A stretch of DNA of 64,000 nucleotides from a virus, in IMG/VR virus record IMGVR_UViG_3300028197_000003, positions 124,001-188,000 of that record; one strand, 5' to 3'. The notes under the pieces were generated by a model. The model did not search any database. It had not been told where the DNA came from and worked only from the letters and a program-made list of their open reading frames with translations. The position numbers and the translations under genes were made by a program. This document shows positions 1-8,562 of the stretch, in pieces; the stretch's first letter is position 1, and each line of letters begins with the position of its first letter.

Positions 1-1
1 T

Positions 2-1546
2 AGTCAAAAGATGTCAGGTTCTTGGAAGTATATTGATGTTTCTAATCTTGGGATTGATAATCCAAGAGAGTTGGCGTTCTATGTCAAAGCAAATGCTCAC
101 GAGTTTTTTCCTCCTAACTCATATACAGTATGGGTTGATGGATGCTTTGATCATTCTTATGATTTTATTGAAAGATCTCTTGGATGTTTTCCTTTCTCGG
201 TCCTGCGTCATGGAGGAGAGTTCTCATACTACGATGAGTTGTTGGAAGGATTTACTTGTGCTTTCTATAAGTACAACACAGCAGTCAACTACACCCTGTA
301 TCTGGCATCGGCGGGATATGACTTTCTAAAATATTCTAGTCCACAGTGCTCTGTTGTCTGGAGACAGTTGACTCCGGAGGTAATTGAGTTCAATAAGAAA
401 TGGTATGAGGAGGGGTATCTAAATCGAGATACGATTCCTTTTGATGCTGCTATACAGTTTACAGGAGTAACTCCCCGGTTCTATGATAACCGGGATGACT
501 GTGGTATAAAATTTGGGTTCAACAATAAGAGAGGTAGACTCAAAAAACATGAGCAACTGGGTGATCTAGATCAATATAAAAAGGTAGATCAGTTCCTTAT
601 GGAAGTTGATCGAGCGACTGGATATGAAGCAAAGTTGTTTTGTAAGTATAAACTCCATGAGTTTTACATGAAATACTATGGTATTGGTGGCAATTTAGGA
701 CTGTCATTCAATACTTATCCTTATCAAGAAGGTGTCCGTGTTGATAAAAAATTAGTTGTCATCTATACATGCATTACTAATGGGCATGATGTGATACCAG
801 ATAAGAATTACTATGATCCTGAAATAAGATACGTATGTTTTCATGATGGCACTATTGATACTACCAAGGGTCCATGGGAGTACATCAAATTAGATCTTGA
901 TATTGAGTGTCCACGAGACTTAGCGTTCTATCCAAAGTGTAACCCCCATGAGTTTTTTGAGAAAGGAACTTACACTGTATGGGTAGACGGTTGCTTTGTG
1001 CATACCCGAGAGTTTGTAGAGAAGAGTTTGTATTCTTTTCCCTTCACCACACTTAGGAACATCAGCAAGTTCTCATACTATGATGAGTTGTTGGAGGGGT
1101 TTACTTGTGCCTTCTTCTCATACGAGGGGGGAATAGAGATTACTAAAGAACTAAGCACCACAAACTATAAGTTCAATAAGTATTCGAGTCCTCAGTGCTC
1201 AATTATATGGAGATATTTGTACGATGAGACTATAGAATTCAATGAGCAGTGGTATACTTGGAGTAAGAAAGGTATCAATAGGGATAGTATTCCCTTTGAT
1301 GCTGCTGTTCAATTGACTGGTACCAAACCTTTGTATTATGAGAACAGGACTGACTCTGGTATCAAGATGGGGTTCCAGCACAAGGTTGGTAGAGTCAAGA
1401 AGCATCCTCAGTATGGAGACAAAGATCAATATACTAAAGTGGATCAGTTTATCAAAGACCTTGAAAAATGGACTAAACTAAAACCACTTTTGTATATCAA
1501 GTACAAGTTTCATGAGTTCTATATGAAACACTATGACATCATATGA
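2..1546 (+). CDS. Two-domain DUF616 glycosyltransferase-like protein, 5' partial
   Basis: The frame is open to the left edge, and residues before the first ATG (position 11) already align with the second repeat, so the true start lies outside the window. The product carries two tandem copies of a DUF616/TOD1-MUCI70-like domain. The second begins near position 752 with the hallmark YTCITNG motif. Both copies share HEFF, VWVDGCF, YYDELLEGFTCAF, a SPQCS..WR segment, FDAA and a KKH.Q.GD.DQY tail. The family is regarded as glycosyltransferase-like, with plant members acting in polysaccharide synthesis; a phage substrate is unknown. The stop overlaps the next start as ATGA. Confidence 0.75.
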   Translation, partial: SQKMSGSWKYIDVSNLGIDNPRELAFYVKANAHEFFPPNSYTVWVDGCFDHSYDFIERSLGCFPFSVLRHGGEFSYYDELLEGFTCAFYKYNTAVNYTLYLASAGYDFLKYSSPQCSVVWRQLTPEVIEFNKKWYEEGYLNRDTIPFDAAIQFTGVTPRFYDNRDDCGIKFGFNNKRGRLKKHEQLGDLDQYKKVDQFLMEVDRATGYEAKLFCKYKLHEFYMKYYGIGGNLGLSFNTYPYQEGVRVDKKLVVIYTCITNGHDVIPDKNYYDPEIRYVCFHDGTIDTTKGPWEYIKLDLDIECPRDLAFYPKCNPHEFFEKGTYTVWVDGCFVHTREFVEKSLYSFPFTTLRNISKFSYYDELLEGFTCAFFSYEGGIEITKELSTTNYKFNKYSSPQCSIIWRYLYDETIEFNEQWYTWSKKGINRDSIPFDAAVQLTGTKPLYYENRTDSGIKMGFQHKVGRVKKHPQYGDKDQYTKVDQFIKDLEKWTKLKPLLYIKYKFHEFYMKHYDII

Positions 1547-2484
1547 TCCTCTACACATCCATCACTAACGGATACTTTCAGTTGCCGCAATTGGATATTG
1601 ATTGTAGATGTGTTTGTTTTCATGATGGAAGTGTGTATGAGCAAGAAGGATGGGAACTAAAGTACATACCTGGGTTCTCATCTGATCCTATTCGTATGTC
1701 ACGTCTGGTAAAGATGATATGTCCATTTGATGAACCTAATGTTTACATTGATGCATCTAAATTACATACACTAAACAATAAATTTTGTGAAGTAAGTAAT
1801 TTTATTCTTTCTCAGGATACTTTTACTGTAATAGAGCATCCACATTCTCATACGTATCTTGAAGAGTGTGCTGAATATATTTGTAGAGGACTTGTTCCTT
1901 TCTCTGATGTGTATAAGTTCACGGTTGCTGCTGCGGAGGCAGGGTATAACTTCAAAGACTATCTGTCACCGCTATGTACGATCCTCTGGAGGAGGGGTAA
2001 GACTGACTTCGACCAACTCTGGTGGGACTGGTACTTGAAGGGTGGTAGGAGGGATCAACTGTCCTTTGCAGTGGCATTGCAGATGAGTGGTATGAAGTAT
2101 GAAACTATTCTTGCTAGAGAACTGATTGATGTATGGTCAGACGCTAGCGATGGTGGTGAGTGGTGGGCGAACAAGGGTGGTAGGTATGGTGCTAAGTATC
2201 ATGTCAATCCTGAGTGGGCAGTAGACATCCTATGTAATATGACAGGTCTGGAAAAGAACTCAAGGAACTATCGCTGTGCTGTCCTTACTGAAGATGATCA
2301 ACCTGTCTGGTTGTTTGGTGATATGTCAAATGATTTCGATTATAAGTACAGAAAATTGAACGTTTTGAATCCATATCACAGTCTTCTGTGGTATACCAAT
2401 AGAAAGACTGGTGTTATACGAAGACCGAGTCGAACTATTAGATCACACTTTGATGATCCATTCTTTTTCCCACACCCCATATGA
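1543..2484 (+). CDS. DUF616-like glycosyltransferase domain protein
   Basis: This is the most divergent single-domain member (313 aa) of the array. It starts MILYTSITNGYF and keeps CVCFHDG, a SPLCTILWRR segment and a RRDQLSF motif. It lacks the VWVDGC block and the basic C-terminal HPQ.GD stretch of its neighbours, carrying instead a Trp- and Gly-rich section followed by an unrelated tail of about 60 residues. The ATG overlaps the upstream stop and its own stop overlaps the next start, which implies coupled translation. It may have a different acceptor or be losing activity. Confidence 0.7.
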   Translation: MILYTSITNGYFQLPQLDIDCRCVCFHDGSVYEQEGWELKYIPGFSSDPIRMSRLVKMICPFDEPNVYIDASKLHTLNNKFCEVSNFILSQDTFTVIEHPHSHTYLEECAEYICRGLVPFSDVYKFTVAAAEAGYNFKDYLSPLCTILWRRGKTDFDQLWWDWYLKGGRRDQLSFAVALQMSGMKYETILARELIDVWSDASDGGEWWANKGGRYGAKYHVNPEWAVDILCNMTGLEKNSRNYRCAVLTEDDQPVWLFGDMSNDFDYKYRKLNVLNPYHSLLWYTNRKTGVIRRPSRTIRSHFDDPFFFPHPI

Positions 2485-3296
2485 TTATTTACACCTGCGT
2501 CACTAACGGATACGACAAATTCTCTGATGATCATTACTATGATCCCAGTGTCAGGTATGTTGCCTTCACAGATGGCACTGTTGATGTGCCAGAGAAATGG
2601 GAAGAGTATCCAATCAAAGTAGAAGAGGAGTGTCCACGTAGGAGATCTGCTCACCCCAAGATCTGCCCTCATCTTTATTTTGATGCAGGTGAGTCAGTGG
2701 TCTGGATTGATGGGTGTTATGTAATCACCAAAGAATTTGTAGAAACTTCTAAACGTATCTTGAGTCGTAGTAGTCAGACTCACATGATTCATCCTTGTCG
2801 CTTCAATTTTGTTGAGGAAGTGATGGAAGGTTACGTGTCCTCATTCAACACCAAAGCACAGATGGTGGAGATCATGGAGGCGTTGATGGAACTGAACTAT
2901 AACTTCAAAAACTATTGCAGTCCTGTACTGGCATCAATTTGGAGACATATTACTCCTGAGATCAGTAAGTTTGGTGACCTGTGGTGGAAGTATTCTTTGA
3001 TTGGTCCTAACCGTGACCAGATTTCTTTTGATACTGCACGTCAACTGACTGCATTACCCTGGCAGACAATAAAAAATCCACTAAAGGACCACTGGCCTGA
3101 GGTTGGTATTGATTTTGACCACCGAACAGGTAAGTTGAATCGCCTAGGAAAGCATCCCCAAGCAGGAGATCTGGAGCAGTACAAGCGTGAGAATGAGATG
3201 CTCAAGGAGATAGGTCGGTGCACTCGTATGATTGCAAGGTTGCACTACAAGCACAATTTCCAATCAATGATTGATGCAAACGTATTGAACCGATGA
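2481..3296 (+). CDS. DUF616-like glycosyltransferase domain protein
   Basis: A 271-residue single-domain DUF616 protein. It starts MIIYTCVTNGYD, followed by YYDPSVRYVAFTDG, VVWIDGCY, CSPVLASIWR, NRDQISFDTA and a C-terminal KHPQAGDLEQY block. These blocks recur in order in its neighbours, so the genes arose by tandem duplication. Predicted as a sugar transferase by family; no phage substrate is known. It overlaps the flanking genes by 4 nt on both sides. Confidence 0.75.
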   Translation: MIIYTCVTNGYDKFSDDHYYDPSVRYVAFTDGTVDVPEKWEEYPIKVEEECPRRRSAHPKICPHLYFDAGESVVWIDGCYVITKEFVETSKRILSRSSQTHMIHPCRFNFVEEVMEGYVSSFNTKAQMVEIMEALMELNYNFKNYCSPVLASIWRHITPEISKFGDLWWKYSLIGPNRDQISFDTARQLTALPWQTIKNPLKDHWPEVGIDFDHRTGKLNRLGKHPQAGDLEQYKRENEMLKEIGRCTRMIARLHYKHNFQSMIDANVLNR

Positions 3297-4153
3297 TTAT
3301 CTACTCATGTATCACTAATGGATATGATGAGATACCGGATGAAAATTACTACGATCCTGATGTCAAGTATGTGATGTTCGCTGATGATACTGTTGAAAGG
3401 AAAGGACCGTGGGAGTTTCGAGAGATCCCATGTGATTATTCCTGTCCTCGTATCCGTTCTTCCTACGTCAAGATCAACCCTCATAAAGTATTTGATGAGG
3501 GTGAGGAGGTTGTTTGGATTGATGGTTGCTACATCATGACCGAACAATATGTAGAGAACTGTAAGAGATACTTTGAGAAGAGTTCTTTCACAGTCATCCG
3601 TCATGTAAACCGTTACACATACTACGATGAGATCTTGGAGGGGTTTATGTCCTCCATGAATACAAAGGAGCAGCAACTAGAGATTACCCGAGTCCTGAAG
3701 TGGATGAACTATGACTTCAAGAAGTACAGCAGTCCTGTGCTGGGATCTATCTGGCGTCGTCTAGAAAACTATGAAGAGTTTGGTGATCTGTGGTGGAAGT
3801 ATGCACAGATTGGACCTAACCGAGATCAGATTTCCTTTGATGCTGCCAAGCAGTTCACTAATAAGCAGATGACTTTCATCGAAGATGGTTGGCATGAACT
3901 ATGGAGAGACAAAAGAGGGAAGTATCTCCACAGAGCAGGAAGTTGTGGTATATTATTCGGACAGCAAGGAAAACAATACCGTCGCAAAAGGCATCCACAG
4001 GCAGGGCAACCTGACCAATGGACGAAGCGACGTGAGATCCTTGCCGAACTAAGAGAGATCACAGGATTACATCCTTTTGCTTTTGCAAAACATGATCACT
4101 CTGAGTTCGTTGAACGCAATGTGATATCTCCAACTTTGCCTTTACAAAGTTAG
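3293..4153 (+). CDS. DUF616-like glycosyltransferase domain protein
   Basis: The last member (286 aa) of the tandem array. It starts MIIYSCITNGYDEIPDE and carries VVWIDGCY, YYDEILEGF, CSPVLGSIWRR, NRDQISFDAAKQF and RHPQAGQPDQW. It is closest to the preceding gene and to the repeats of the first gene. Its 3' end carries the -35 element of the psbA promoter, so the array ends directly at the photosynthesis block. Glycosyltransferase-like function is inferred from the family only. Confidence 0.75.
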   Translation: MIIYSCITNGYDEIPDENYYDPDVKYVMFADDTVERKGPWEFREIPCDYSCPRIRSSYVKINPHKVFDEGEEVVWIDGCYIMTEQYVENCKRYFEKSSFTVIRHVNRYTYYDEILEGFMSSMNTKEQQLEITRVLKWMNYDFKKYSSPVLGSIWRRLENYEEFGDLWWKYAQIGPNRDQISFDAAKQFTNKQMTFIEDGWHELWRDKRGKYLHRAGSCGILFGQQGKQYRRKRHPQAGQPDQWTKRREILAELREITGLHPFAFAKHDHSEFVERNVISPTLPLQS

Positions 4154-4169
4154 GGATTCATGTTATACT
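4141..4169 (+). promoter_or_regulatory. sigma-70 promoter of psbA
   Basis: TTTACA (4141-4146) and TATACT (4164-4169) are separated by exactly 17 nt, and TG at 4161-4162 makes an extended -10. The predicted start near 4176 gives a leader of about 145 nt before psbA. Host-type sigma-70 promoter strength fits expression before late phage sigma is made. Confidence 0.7.
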
Positions 4170-4174
4170 AAATA
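4168..4174 (+). promoter_or_regulatory. Possible T4-type late box before psbA
   Basis: CTAAATA overlaps the -10 of the sigma-70 promoter. The same box precedes many other genes here. It is about 145 nt from psbA, farther than the usual spacing, so it may be coincidental. Confidence 0.35.
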
Positions 4175-4254
4175 GAAATACGTTACAAAGCGTAACGTAG
4201 TAATGACCTCCCTTCAAACCGAGACCTATAGGGAGAATAAAAACGTCTCTAATA

Positions 4255-4277
4255 CCTGTTGCTGAGGGTGTAACAGG
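4255..4277 (+). promoter_or_regulatory. Hairpin in the psbA leader
   Basis: CCTGTT (4255-4260) and AACAGG (4272-4277) form a 6-bp perfect stem with an 11-nt loop, about 43 nt before the psbA ATG. No Shine-Dalgarno is seen at the psbA start. A role in mRNA stability or translation is possible but unproven. Confidence 0.35.
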
Positions 4278-4320
4278 AATATCTTACTAGTGTTCCCCGC
4301 ACTTTTACTTACCCTTTTCA

Positions 4321-5400
4321 ATGTCTGCTACTTTACAACAACAACAATCCCAATCAGTCTGGAACGAGTTCTGTGATTGGGTCACAAGCACTAACAACCG
4401 TCTGTATGTCGGTTGGTTCGGAGTCCTCATGATTCCAACCCTGCTTGCTGCTACAATTTGCTTCATCATTGCATTCGTTGCTGCTCCCCCCGTGGACATC
4501 GACGGCATCCGCGAACCAGTTGCTGGTTCACTGATGTATGGAAACAACATCATCTCTGGTGCTGTTGTCCCATCTAGTAATGCAATCGGTTTACACTTTT
4601 ACCCCATCTGGGAAGCTGCCTCACTTGATGAGTGGCTTTACAATGGTGGTCCTTTCCAACTGGTAGTTTTCCACTTCCTGATCGGCATCTATGCCTATAT
4701 GGGACGTGAGTGGGAACTTTCCTACCGCTTGGGCATGCGCCCTTGGATCTGTGTCGCATACTCTGCTCCTGTTGCGGCTGCGTCCGCAGTATTCTTGGTG
4801 TACCCCTTTGGTCAAGGTTCGTTCTCCGATGCTATGCCTTTGGGTATTTCGGGAACCTTCAACTACATGCTTGTATTCCAAGCCGAACATAACATTCTCA
4901 TGCACCCCTTCCACATGTTGGGCGTTGCTGGAGTTTTCGGTGGTTCACTATTCAGTGCTATGCACGGCTCGCTTGTTACGTCCTCACTGGTTCGTGAGAC
5001 GACTGAAACTGAGTCACAGAACTATGGTTACAAGTTTGGTCAAGAAGAAGAAACGTACAACATCGTCGCTGCTCACGGGTACTTCGGTCGTTTGATCTTC
5101 CAATACGCTTCATTCAACAACTCACGTTCATTGCACTTCTTCCTTGCTGCATGGCCTGTTGTTGGCATCTGGTTCACTGCCCTTGGCGTGTCCACGATGG
5201 CGTTCAACCTGAACGGTTTCAACTTCAACCAGTCAATCCTTGATGGTCAGGGTCGCGTCCTGAACACCTGGGCGGACGTGTTGAACCGTGCAGGTCTTGG
5301 TATGGAAGTTATGCATGAGCGTAACGCACACAACTTCCCACTGGATCTGGCTGCTGTTGAGTCAACACCTGTTGCACTTATCGCACCTTCCATCGGTTGA
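4321..5400 (+). CDS. psbA: Photosystem II D1 protein
   Basis: Full-length D1 (359 aa), the five-helix thylakoid membrane reaction-centre subunit that binds P680, pheophytin, QB and the Mn cluster. Tyr161 (TyrZ), Asp170, Glu189, His190, His198 and His215 are all in place. Residue 130 is Glu, as in high-light D1 isoforms of cyanobacteria. The C-terminus has the NFPLDLA processing site ending at residue 344, followed by a 15-residue extension for CtpA cleavage. No intron interrupts it. Known role in cyanophages: it replaces photodamaged host D1 so photosynthetic energy supply continues during infection. Confidence 0.99.
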   Translation: MSATLQQQQSQSVWNEFCDWVTSTNNRLYVGWFGVLMIPTLLAATICFIIAFVAAPPVDIDGIREPVAGSLMYGNNIISGAVVPSSNAIGLHFYPIWEAASLDEWLYNGGPFQLVVFHFLIGIYAYMGREWELSYRLGMRPWICVAYSAPVAAASAVFLVYPFGQGSFSDAMPLGISGTFNYMLVFQAEHNILMHPFHMLGVAGVFGGSLFSAMHGSLVTSSLVRETTETESQNYGYKFGQEEETYNIVAAHGYFGRLIFQYASFNNSRSLHFFLAAWPVVGIWFTALGVSTMAFNLNGFNFNQSILDGQGRVLNTWADVLNRAGLGMEVMHERNAHNFPLDLAAVESTPVALIAPSIG

Positions 5401-5411
5401 TAACACTTTCC

Positions 5412-5420
5412 TGTTATACT
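5412..5420 (+). promoter_or_regulatory. Extended -10 box after psbA
   Basis: TGTTATACT is a TGn-TATACT extended -10, identical to the psbA -10 core. The nearest TTGATA (5397-5402) is only 12 nt away, too close for a normal -35. A transcript starting here would begin inside the terminator hairpin that follows. Confidence 0.4.
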
Positions 5421-5421
5421 G

Positions 5422-5448
5422 TAGGGGTCTTAGGACCCCTATTTTTTT
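5422..5448 (+). terminator. Intrinsic terminator of psbA
   Basis: TAGGGGTC (5422-5429) pairs perfectly with GACCCCTA (5434-5441) around a TTAG loop, followed by seven T residues. It ends five bases before the next ATG, so it separates psbA from the downstream gene. Confidence 0.85.
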
Positions 5449-5452
5449 GGAC

Positions 5453-5734
5453 ATGAATACTCGTCGCAATACTCTGCAACATCTTCGAGAACAGTGCAGA
5501 GACAAGATAAGAGAGGAAAATTCAAAGATTCAAAAGCATTTGAATCAACGTCTTCCTCCTCATATGGCTGCTGTATCTCCGAACGCAGTCGATATGAATA
5601 CCTTACAAGAAATCAATCTCTGTCTGGATAGACTTGTCATTGCAGAGGAACGTCTTAGAGTCATTGATCAATTTGACAATCAACTCACAAAAGATCACGA
5701 CGATCACCTAAACTACGACACTTACAGCAAATAA
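5453..5734 (+). CDS. Small charged protein between psbA and psbD
   Basis: A 93-residue hydrophilic protein, rich in Arg, Gln and Glu, likely mostly helical, with no transmembrane segment. The frame is open upstream into psbA (from 5288), but the ATG at 5453, just past the psbA terminator, is the sensible start. It ends one base before psbD. I do not recognise a family. Its place inside the photosystem cassette suggests either a cassette role or an unrelated insertion. Confidence 0.7.
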   Translation: MNTRRNTLQHLREQCRDKIREENSKIQKHLNQRLPPHMAAVSPNAVDMNTLQEINLCLDRLVIAEERLRVIDQFDNQLTKDHDDHLNYDTYSK

Positions 5735-5735
5735 C

Positions 5736-6791
5736 ATGGTCGCCTCAACGCTTCAGCAACAACAACGGGGATGGTTTGATATCCTAGATGACTGGTTGAA
5801 ACGAGACAGATTTGTCTTCGTCGGCTGGTCTGGATTACTTCTCCTTCCCACTGCCTACCTGGCAATTGGTGGTTGGCTTACAGGAACCACCTTCGCTACC
5901 TCCTGGTACACTCACGGCATCGCCTCGTCGTACCTTGAAGGTTGTAATTTTCTTACCGCTGCAGTCAGTACACCTGCTGATGCAATGGGTCACAGTTTGC
6001 TTCTCCTATGGGGTCCTGAAGCACAAGGTGATTTTGTCCGCTGGATACAACTCGGTGGTCTTTGGGCATTCGTTGCCTTACATGGTGCATTCGCTCTGAT
6101 TGGATTCATGCTCCGTCAGTTTGAAATTAGTCGTCTCGTAGGAATTAGACCGTACAATGCTATTGCGTTCTCTGGTCCTATTGCTGTTTTTGTCAGCGTA
6201 TTCCTTATCTATCCACTGGGTCAGTCTTCATGGTTCTTTGCACCTAGTTTCGGGGTAGCAGCAATTTTCCGCTTCCTGCTGTTCCTCCAGGGCTTCCATA
6301 ACTGGACGCTGAACCCCTTCCATATGATGGGTGTTGCAGGTATCCTTGGTGGTGCTTTGCTCTGTGCAATTCATGGTGCTACAGTAGAGAACACATTGTT
6401 TGAAGATGGTGAACAATCAAACACCTTCAAAGCATTTGAACCTACTCAAGAGGAGGAGACTTACTCAATGGTCACTGCAAACCGTTTCTGGTCGCAGATC
6501 TTCGGTGTTGCGTTTTCTAACAAGCGGTGGCTTCATTTCTTTATGCTTTTTGTTCCTGTCATGGGTCTCTGGACATCTAGCATTGGGATTATTGGTCTGG
6601 CTTTCAATCTTCGTGCTTATGATTTCGTAAGTCAAGAGATCAGAGCAGCAGAAGATCCTGAGTTCGAGACGTTCTACACCAAGAACATCCTATTGAATGA
6701 AGGACTACGTGCATGGTTAGCACCTGCCGATCAGCCACATGAAAACTTCATCTTCCCTGAGGAAGTTCTACCTAGAGGTAACGCATTGTGA
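5736..6791 (+). CDS. psbD: Photosystem II D2 protein
   Basis: Full-length D2 (351 aa), partner of D1 in the photosystem II reaction centre; it binds QA and half of P680. Five hydrophobic helices, the [14 protein letters not shown] segment with Tyr159 (equivalent to TyrD, one residue shorter numbering), His196 and His213, and the [10 protein letters not shown] block are present. The C-terminus ends PRGNAL as in host D2. The first ten residues ([10 protein letters not shown]) resemble the start of phage D1. No Shine-Dalgarno is visible. The 3' end overlaps the DoxX-like gene by 4 nt (GTGA). Confidence 0.98.
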   Translation: MVASTLQQQQRGWFDILDDWLKRDRFVFVGWSGLLLLPTAYLAIGGWLTGTTFATSWYTHGIASSYLEGCNFLTAAVSTPADAMGHSLLLLWGPEAQGDFVRWIQLGGLWAFVALHGAFALIGFMLRQFEISRLVGIRPYNAIAFSGPIAVFVSVFLIYPLGQSSWFFAPSFGVAAIFRFLLFLQGFHNWTLNPFHMMGVAGILGGALLCAIHGATVENTLFEDGEQSNTFKAFEPTQEEETYSMVTANRFWSQIFGVAFSNKRWLHFFMLFVPVMGLWTSSIGIIGLAFNLRAYDFVSQEIRAAEDPEFETFYTKNILLNEGLRAWLAPADQPHENFIFPEEVLPRGNAL

Positions 6792-7189
6792 TTCAATCTC
6801 TAGGATTCTTACTACTTCGTATAGCGTTAGGCACTATGCTTATCCATCATGGATATGAGAAACTAGAGAACATTGAAAATTTTGCGGATGCATTTGTACG
6901 ACCATTGCATCTTCCATTCCCAATCGTCTCCTCATACTTCGCAGCATTCGCTGAGGTTGTGGGGAGTTGGATGGTTATCTGTGGACTCGGCACTCGTCTG
7001 GGTGCCTTGGCAATCTTAGGTACAATATCATTCGCAATTTATCATGCTCTAGCTACATCTGGATTCAACATCTACTTGTTAGAACTCTTAGTTCTTTACT
7101 GGGGAGGTACAGCATGTATCGTCCTCAGTGGTCCTGGTAATTTCTCGATAGACCATCTCATAAAACGAAGACTTCATGAATACCTTTGA
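6788..7189 (+). CDS. DoxX-like integral membrane protein
   Basis: 133 aa with about four hydrophobic helices. The N-terminal [19 protein letters not shown] and central [20 protein letters not shown] stretches are typical of the DoxX family of small four-helix membrane proteins linked to redox or oxidative stress. The GTG start overlaps the psbD stop. Co-translation with D2 suggests a role in the thylakoid membrane during infection, but that is inference. Confidence 0.75.
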   Translation: MIQSLGFLLLRIALGTMLIHHGYEKLENIENFADAFVRPLHLPFPIVSSYFAAFAEVVGSWMVICGLGTRLGALAILGTISFAIYHALATSGFNIYLLELLVLYWGGTACIVLSGPGNFSIDHLIKRRLHEYL

Positions 7190-7391
7190 ACTTATCCTTT
7201 ATTTTGTTTGCTTTGCAGTGCTTTCGGGCACTGCTTTTGCTATGATGTGGAGTAATATTCAATCTATTTCTATAGAGATGAATAAACCCCCTAAACCACG
7301 TCATCCTGAAGCACCACAAGCAGGAGAAGAAGTAATGTATGTTGATCTAACTAGAGAAAAACTAGAGGACCTTTACAAAAAGGACGAATGA
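7176..7391 (+). CDS. Small single-span membrane protein, HPE type
   Basis: 71 aa: one N-terminal transmembrane helix (about residues 4-24) followed by a charged tail with a PPKPRHPEAP motif. It overlaps the DoxX-like gene by 14 nt and the next gene by 4 nt, so it is part of the psbD operon. A second protein at 13574 has the same plan (N-terminal helix, then a HPE motif and acidic tail), so they may be related. Function unknown. Confidence 0.65.
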   Translation: MNTFELILYFVCFAVLSGTAFAMMWSNIQSISIEMNKPPKPRHPEAPQAGEEVMYVDLTREKLEDLYKKDE

Positions 7392-7594
7392 CTACATTAG
7401 TAATACATTTGGTAGCGTTTTGGAATGTTGCTGTCATGAACTGCATCCAACCCGTCAATTGGGAAGCATGTGCTCCAGTTCATGAATGGTTAGTGCCTGA
7501 TCTAATTGAAGGGTACAAACTATACACAGGTGATACACATCCCTATCAAACTGAGAAAGATTATCTAAATAATAATATATCGTCGCCGCTATAG
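7388..7594 (+). CDS. Small hypothetical protein
   Basis: 68 aa with a hydrophobic N-terminus, two cysteines (C18 and C27) and an aromatic-rich C-terminal half. No family recognised. The start overlaps the previous stop as ATGA, so it is the last gene of the psbD operon; a promoter-terminator composite follows. Confidence 0.6.
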   Translation: MTTLVIHLVAFWNVAVMNCIQPVNWEACAPVHEWLVPDLIEGYKLYTGDTHPYQTEKDYLNNNISSPL

Positions 7595-7597
7595 TCT

Positions 7598-7627
7598 CTG
7601 GCAAAATCTAGATGACTGTGCTATATT
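7598..7627 (+). promoter_or_regulatory. Probable sigma-70 promoter for the HEXXH protein gene
   Basis: CTGGCA (7598-7603, 4 of 6 matches to the -35 consensus) lies 18 nt before TATATT (7622-7627). As after psbA, the -10 box directly abuts a terminator hairpin. Confidence 0.4.
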
Positions 7628-7628
7628 A

Positions 7629-7654
7629 GGGAGGTCTAACGACCCCCCTTTTTT
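7629..7654 (+). terminator. Intrinsic terminator after the psbD operon
   Basis: GGGAGGTC (7629-7636) pairs with GACCCCCC (7641-7648) with one A-C mismatch and a TAAC loop, followed by six T residues that abut the next ATG directly. Confidence 0.7.
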
Positions 7655-8326
7655 ATGTTCAAATTTCTTCTGGCAGGGTTCCTGTTAGGCGGTTCTCTCC
7701 CTGCAATTGCGGAACCTCTCAAAGATAATGAGTATTACTCTATGCATTCTATGGGGTGTATGCTACTCGGTGAATGCACTGAAGGTGTAGAGAAAGTGTA
7801 CTCTTTGTTGGATGTATCATCTGAATACCCCAACCCAGAAAAGTTTACTGGAGTGACAGGTGAGTTCAACAATATGATTCACTCCTTGAATCAGATTGGA
7901 GTGAATGTATTCCTTGCGGATGAGAAGTATTTTCCAGTAGGACATCGTGGTGTCTATCATACTGTGAGTAATAACTTCTTTTTGAACAAAGCATTTATGT
8001 CACGCCCTGGTGTATTGATGAGTGTGATGAGACATGAAGGATGGCATGCAGCACAAGATTGTATGGCAGGAACGATTGATAATAGTTTGATTGCTATTAT
8101 TATGCCTGAAGATGATGTGCCAATGTTGTGGCAAGAGATGGTGAAGCGGGCATATATGTTGCAACCATCTGCAATTCCATGGGAGAAGGAAGCAATGTGG
8201 GCAGGTAAGACTGAAAACATGACTATGAATGCTCTTGCAGCATGTGCTGGTGGTAATATGTGGGAAGTATATGAACCGACTCCACTCACACGTCAATACT
8301 TAGAGGAGAATGGTTTTATTGAATGA
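7655..8326 (+). CDS. Secreted protein with HEXXH metallopeptidase-like motif
   Basis: 223 aa with a clear signal peptide (FKFLLAGFLLGGSLPAIA, cleavage near residue 19), so it is probably exported to the periplasm or thylakoid lumen. A central RHEGWHAAQDC segment fits the zinc-peptidase HEXXH motif, with acidic residues downstream that could supply a third ligand. Cysteines at the N-terminal side (CMLLGEC), beside the HEXXH and near the C-terminus could form disulfides. I do not recognise the family; protease activity is inferred from the motif alone. The start directly follows a terminator T-run, and it overlaps the next gene by 4 nt. Confidence 0.7.
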   Translation: MFKFLLAGFLLGGSLPAIAEPLKDNEYYSMHSMGCMLLGECTEGVEKVYSLLDVSSEYPNPEKFTGVTGEFNNMIHSLNQIGVNVFLADEKYFPVGHRGVYHTVSNNFFLNKAFMSRPGVLMSVMRHEGWHAAQDCMAGTIDNSLIAIIMPEDDVPMLWQEMVKRAYMLQPSAIPWEKEAMWAGKTENMTMNALAACAGGNMWEVYEPTPLTRQYLEENGFIE

Positions 8327-8544
8327 TGGTTCAACAAATCAAATGGTTTTCCGCAACCATCATCCTCATCGCTATGGTTTTTCATGTGATGGGGTGGACT
8401 CCCTGGAATAGTATCCTCCAACTTGTAGGTGCTAGTGGTTGGACATACGTAGGATTCAAGTGGAAGGAACGTGCAATTATCATGAACTTCCTTCCACAGT
8501 TTTTCATCATCATCCCTGGTCTCATCTACCTGTTCTCTAAATAG
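8323..8544 (+). CDS. Small two-helix membrane protein
   Basis: 73 aa with two or three hydrophobic stretches (about residues 8-24, 30-45 and 53-71) separated by GFKWKERA. Likely an inner or thylakoid membrane protein. It overlaps the HEXXH gene as ATGA and its stop codon lies inside a late promoter box. Function unknown. Confidence 0.65.
   Translation: MMVQQIKWFSATIILIAMVFHVMGWTPWNSILQLVGASGWTYVGFKWKERAIIMNFLPQFFIIIPGLIYLFSK
8537..8543 (+). promoter_or_regulatory. T4-type late promoter box
   Basis: CTAAATA ends 19 nt before the ATG of the first amidinotransferase-like gene. The second paralogue has the same box at the same distance. Confidence 0.6.
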
Positions 8545-8562
8545 AGCAGGTATTTTTATGTC

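Noticed and set aside
4203-4265. 20-codon ORF in the psbA leader
   Set aside because: No ribosome-binding site and no conserved features; the leader more likely acts as RNA.
5288-5452. Upstream extension of the gene between psbA and psbD
   Set aside because: It would overlap the psbA end and include the terminator; the ATG at 5453 is the reasonable start.
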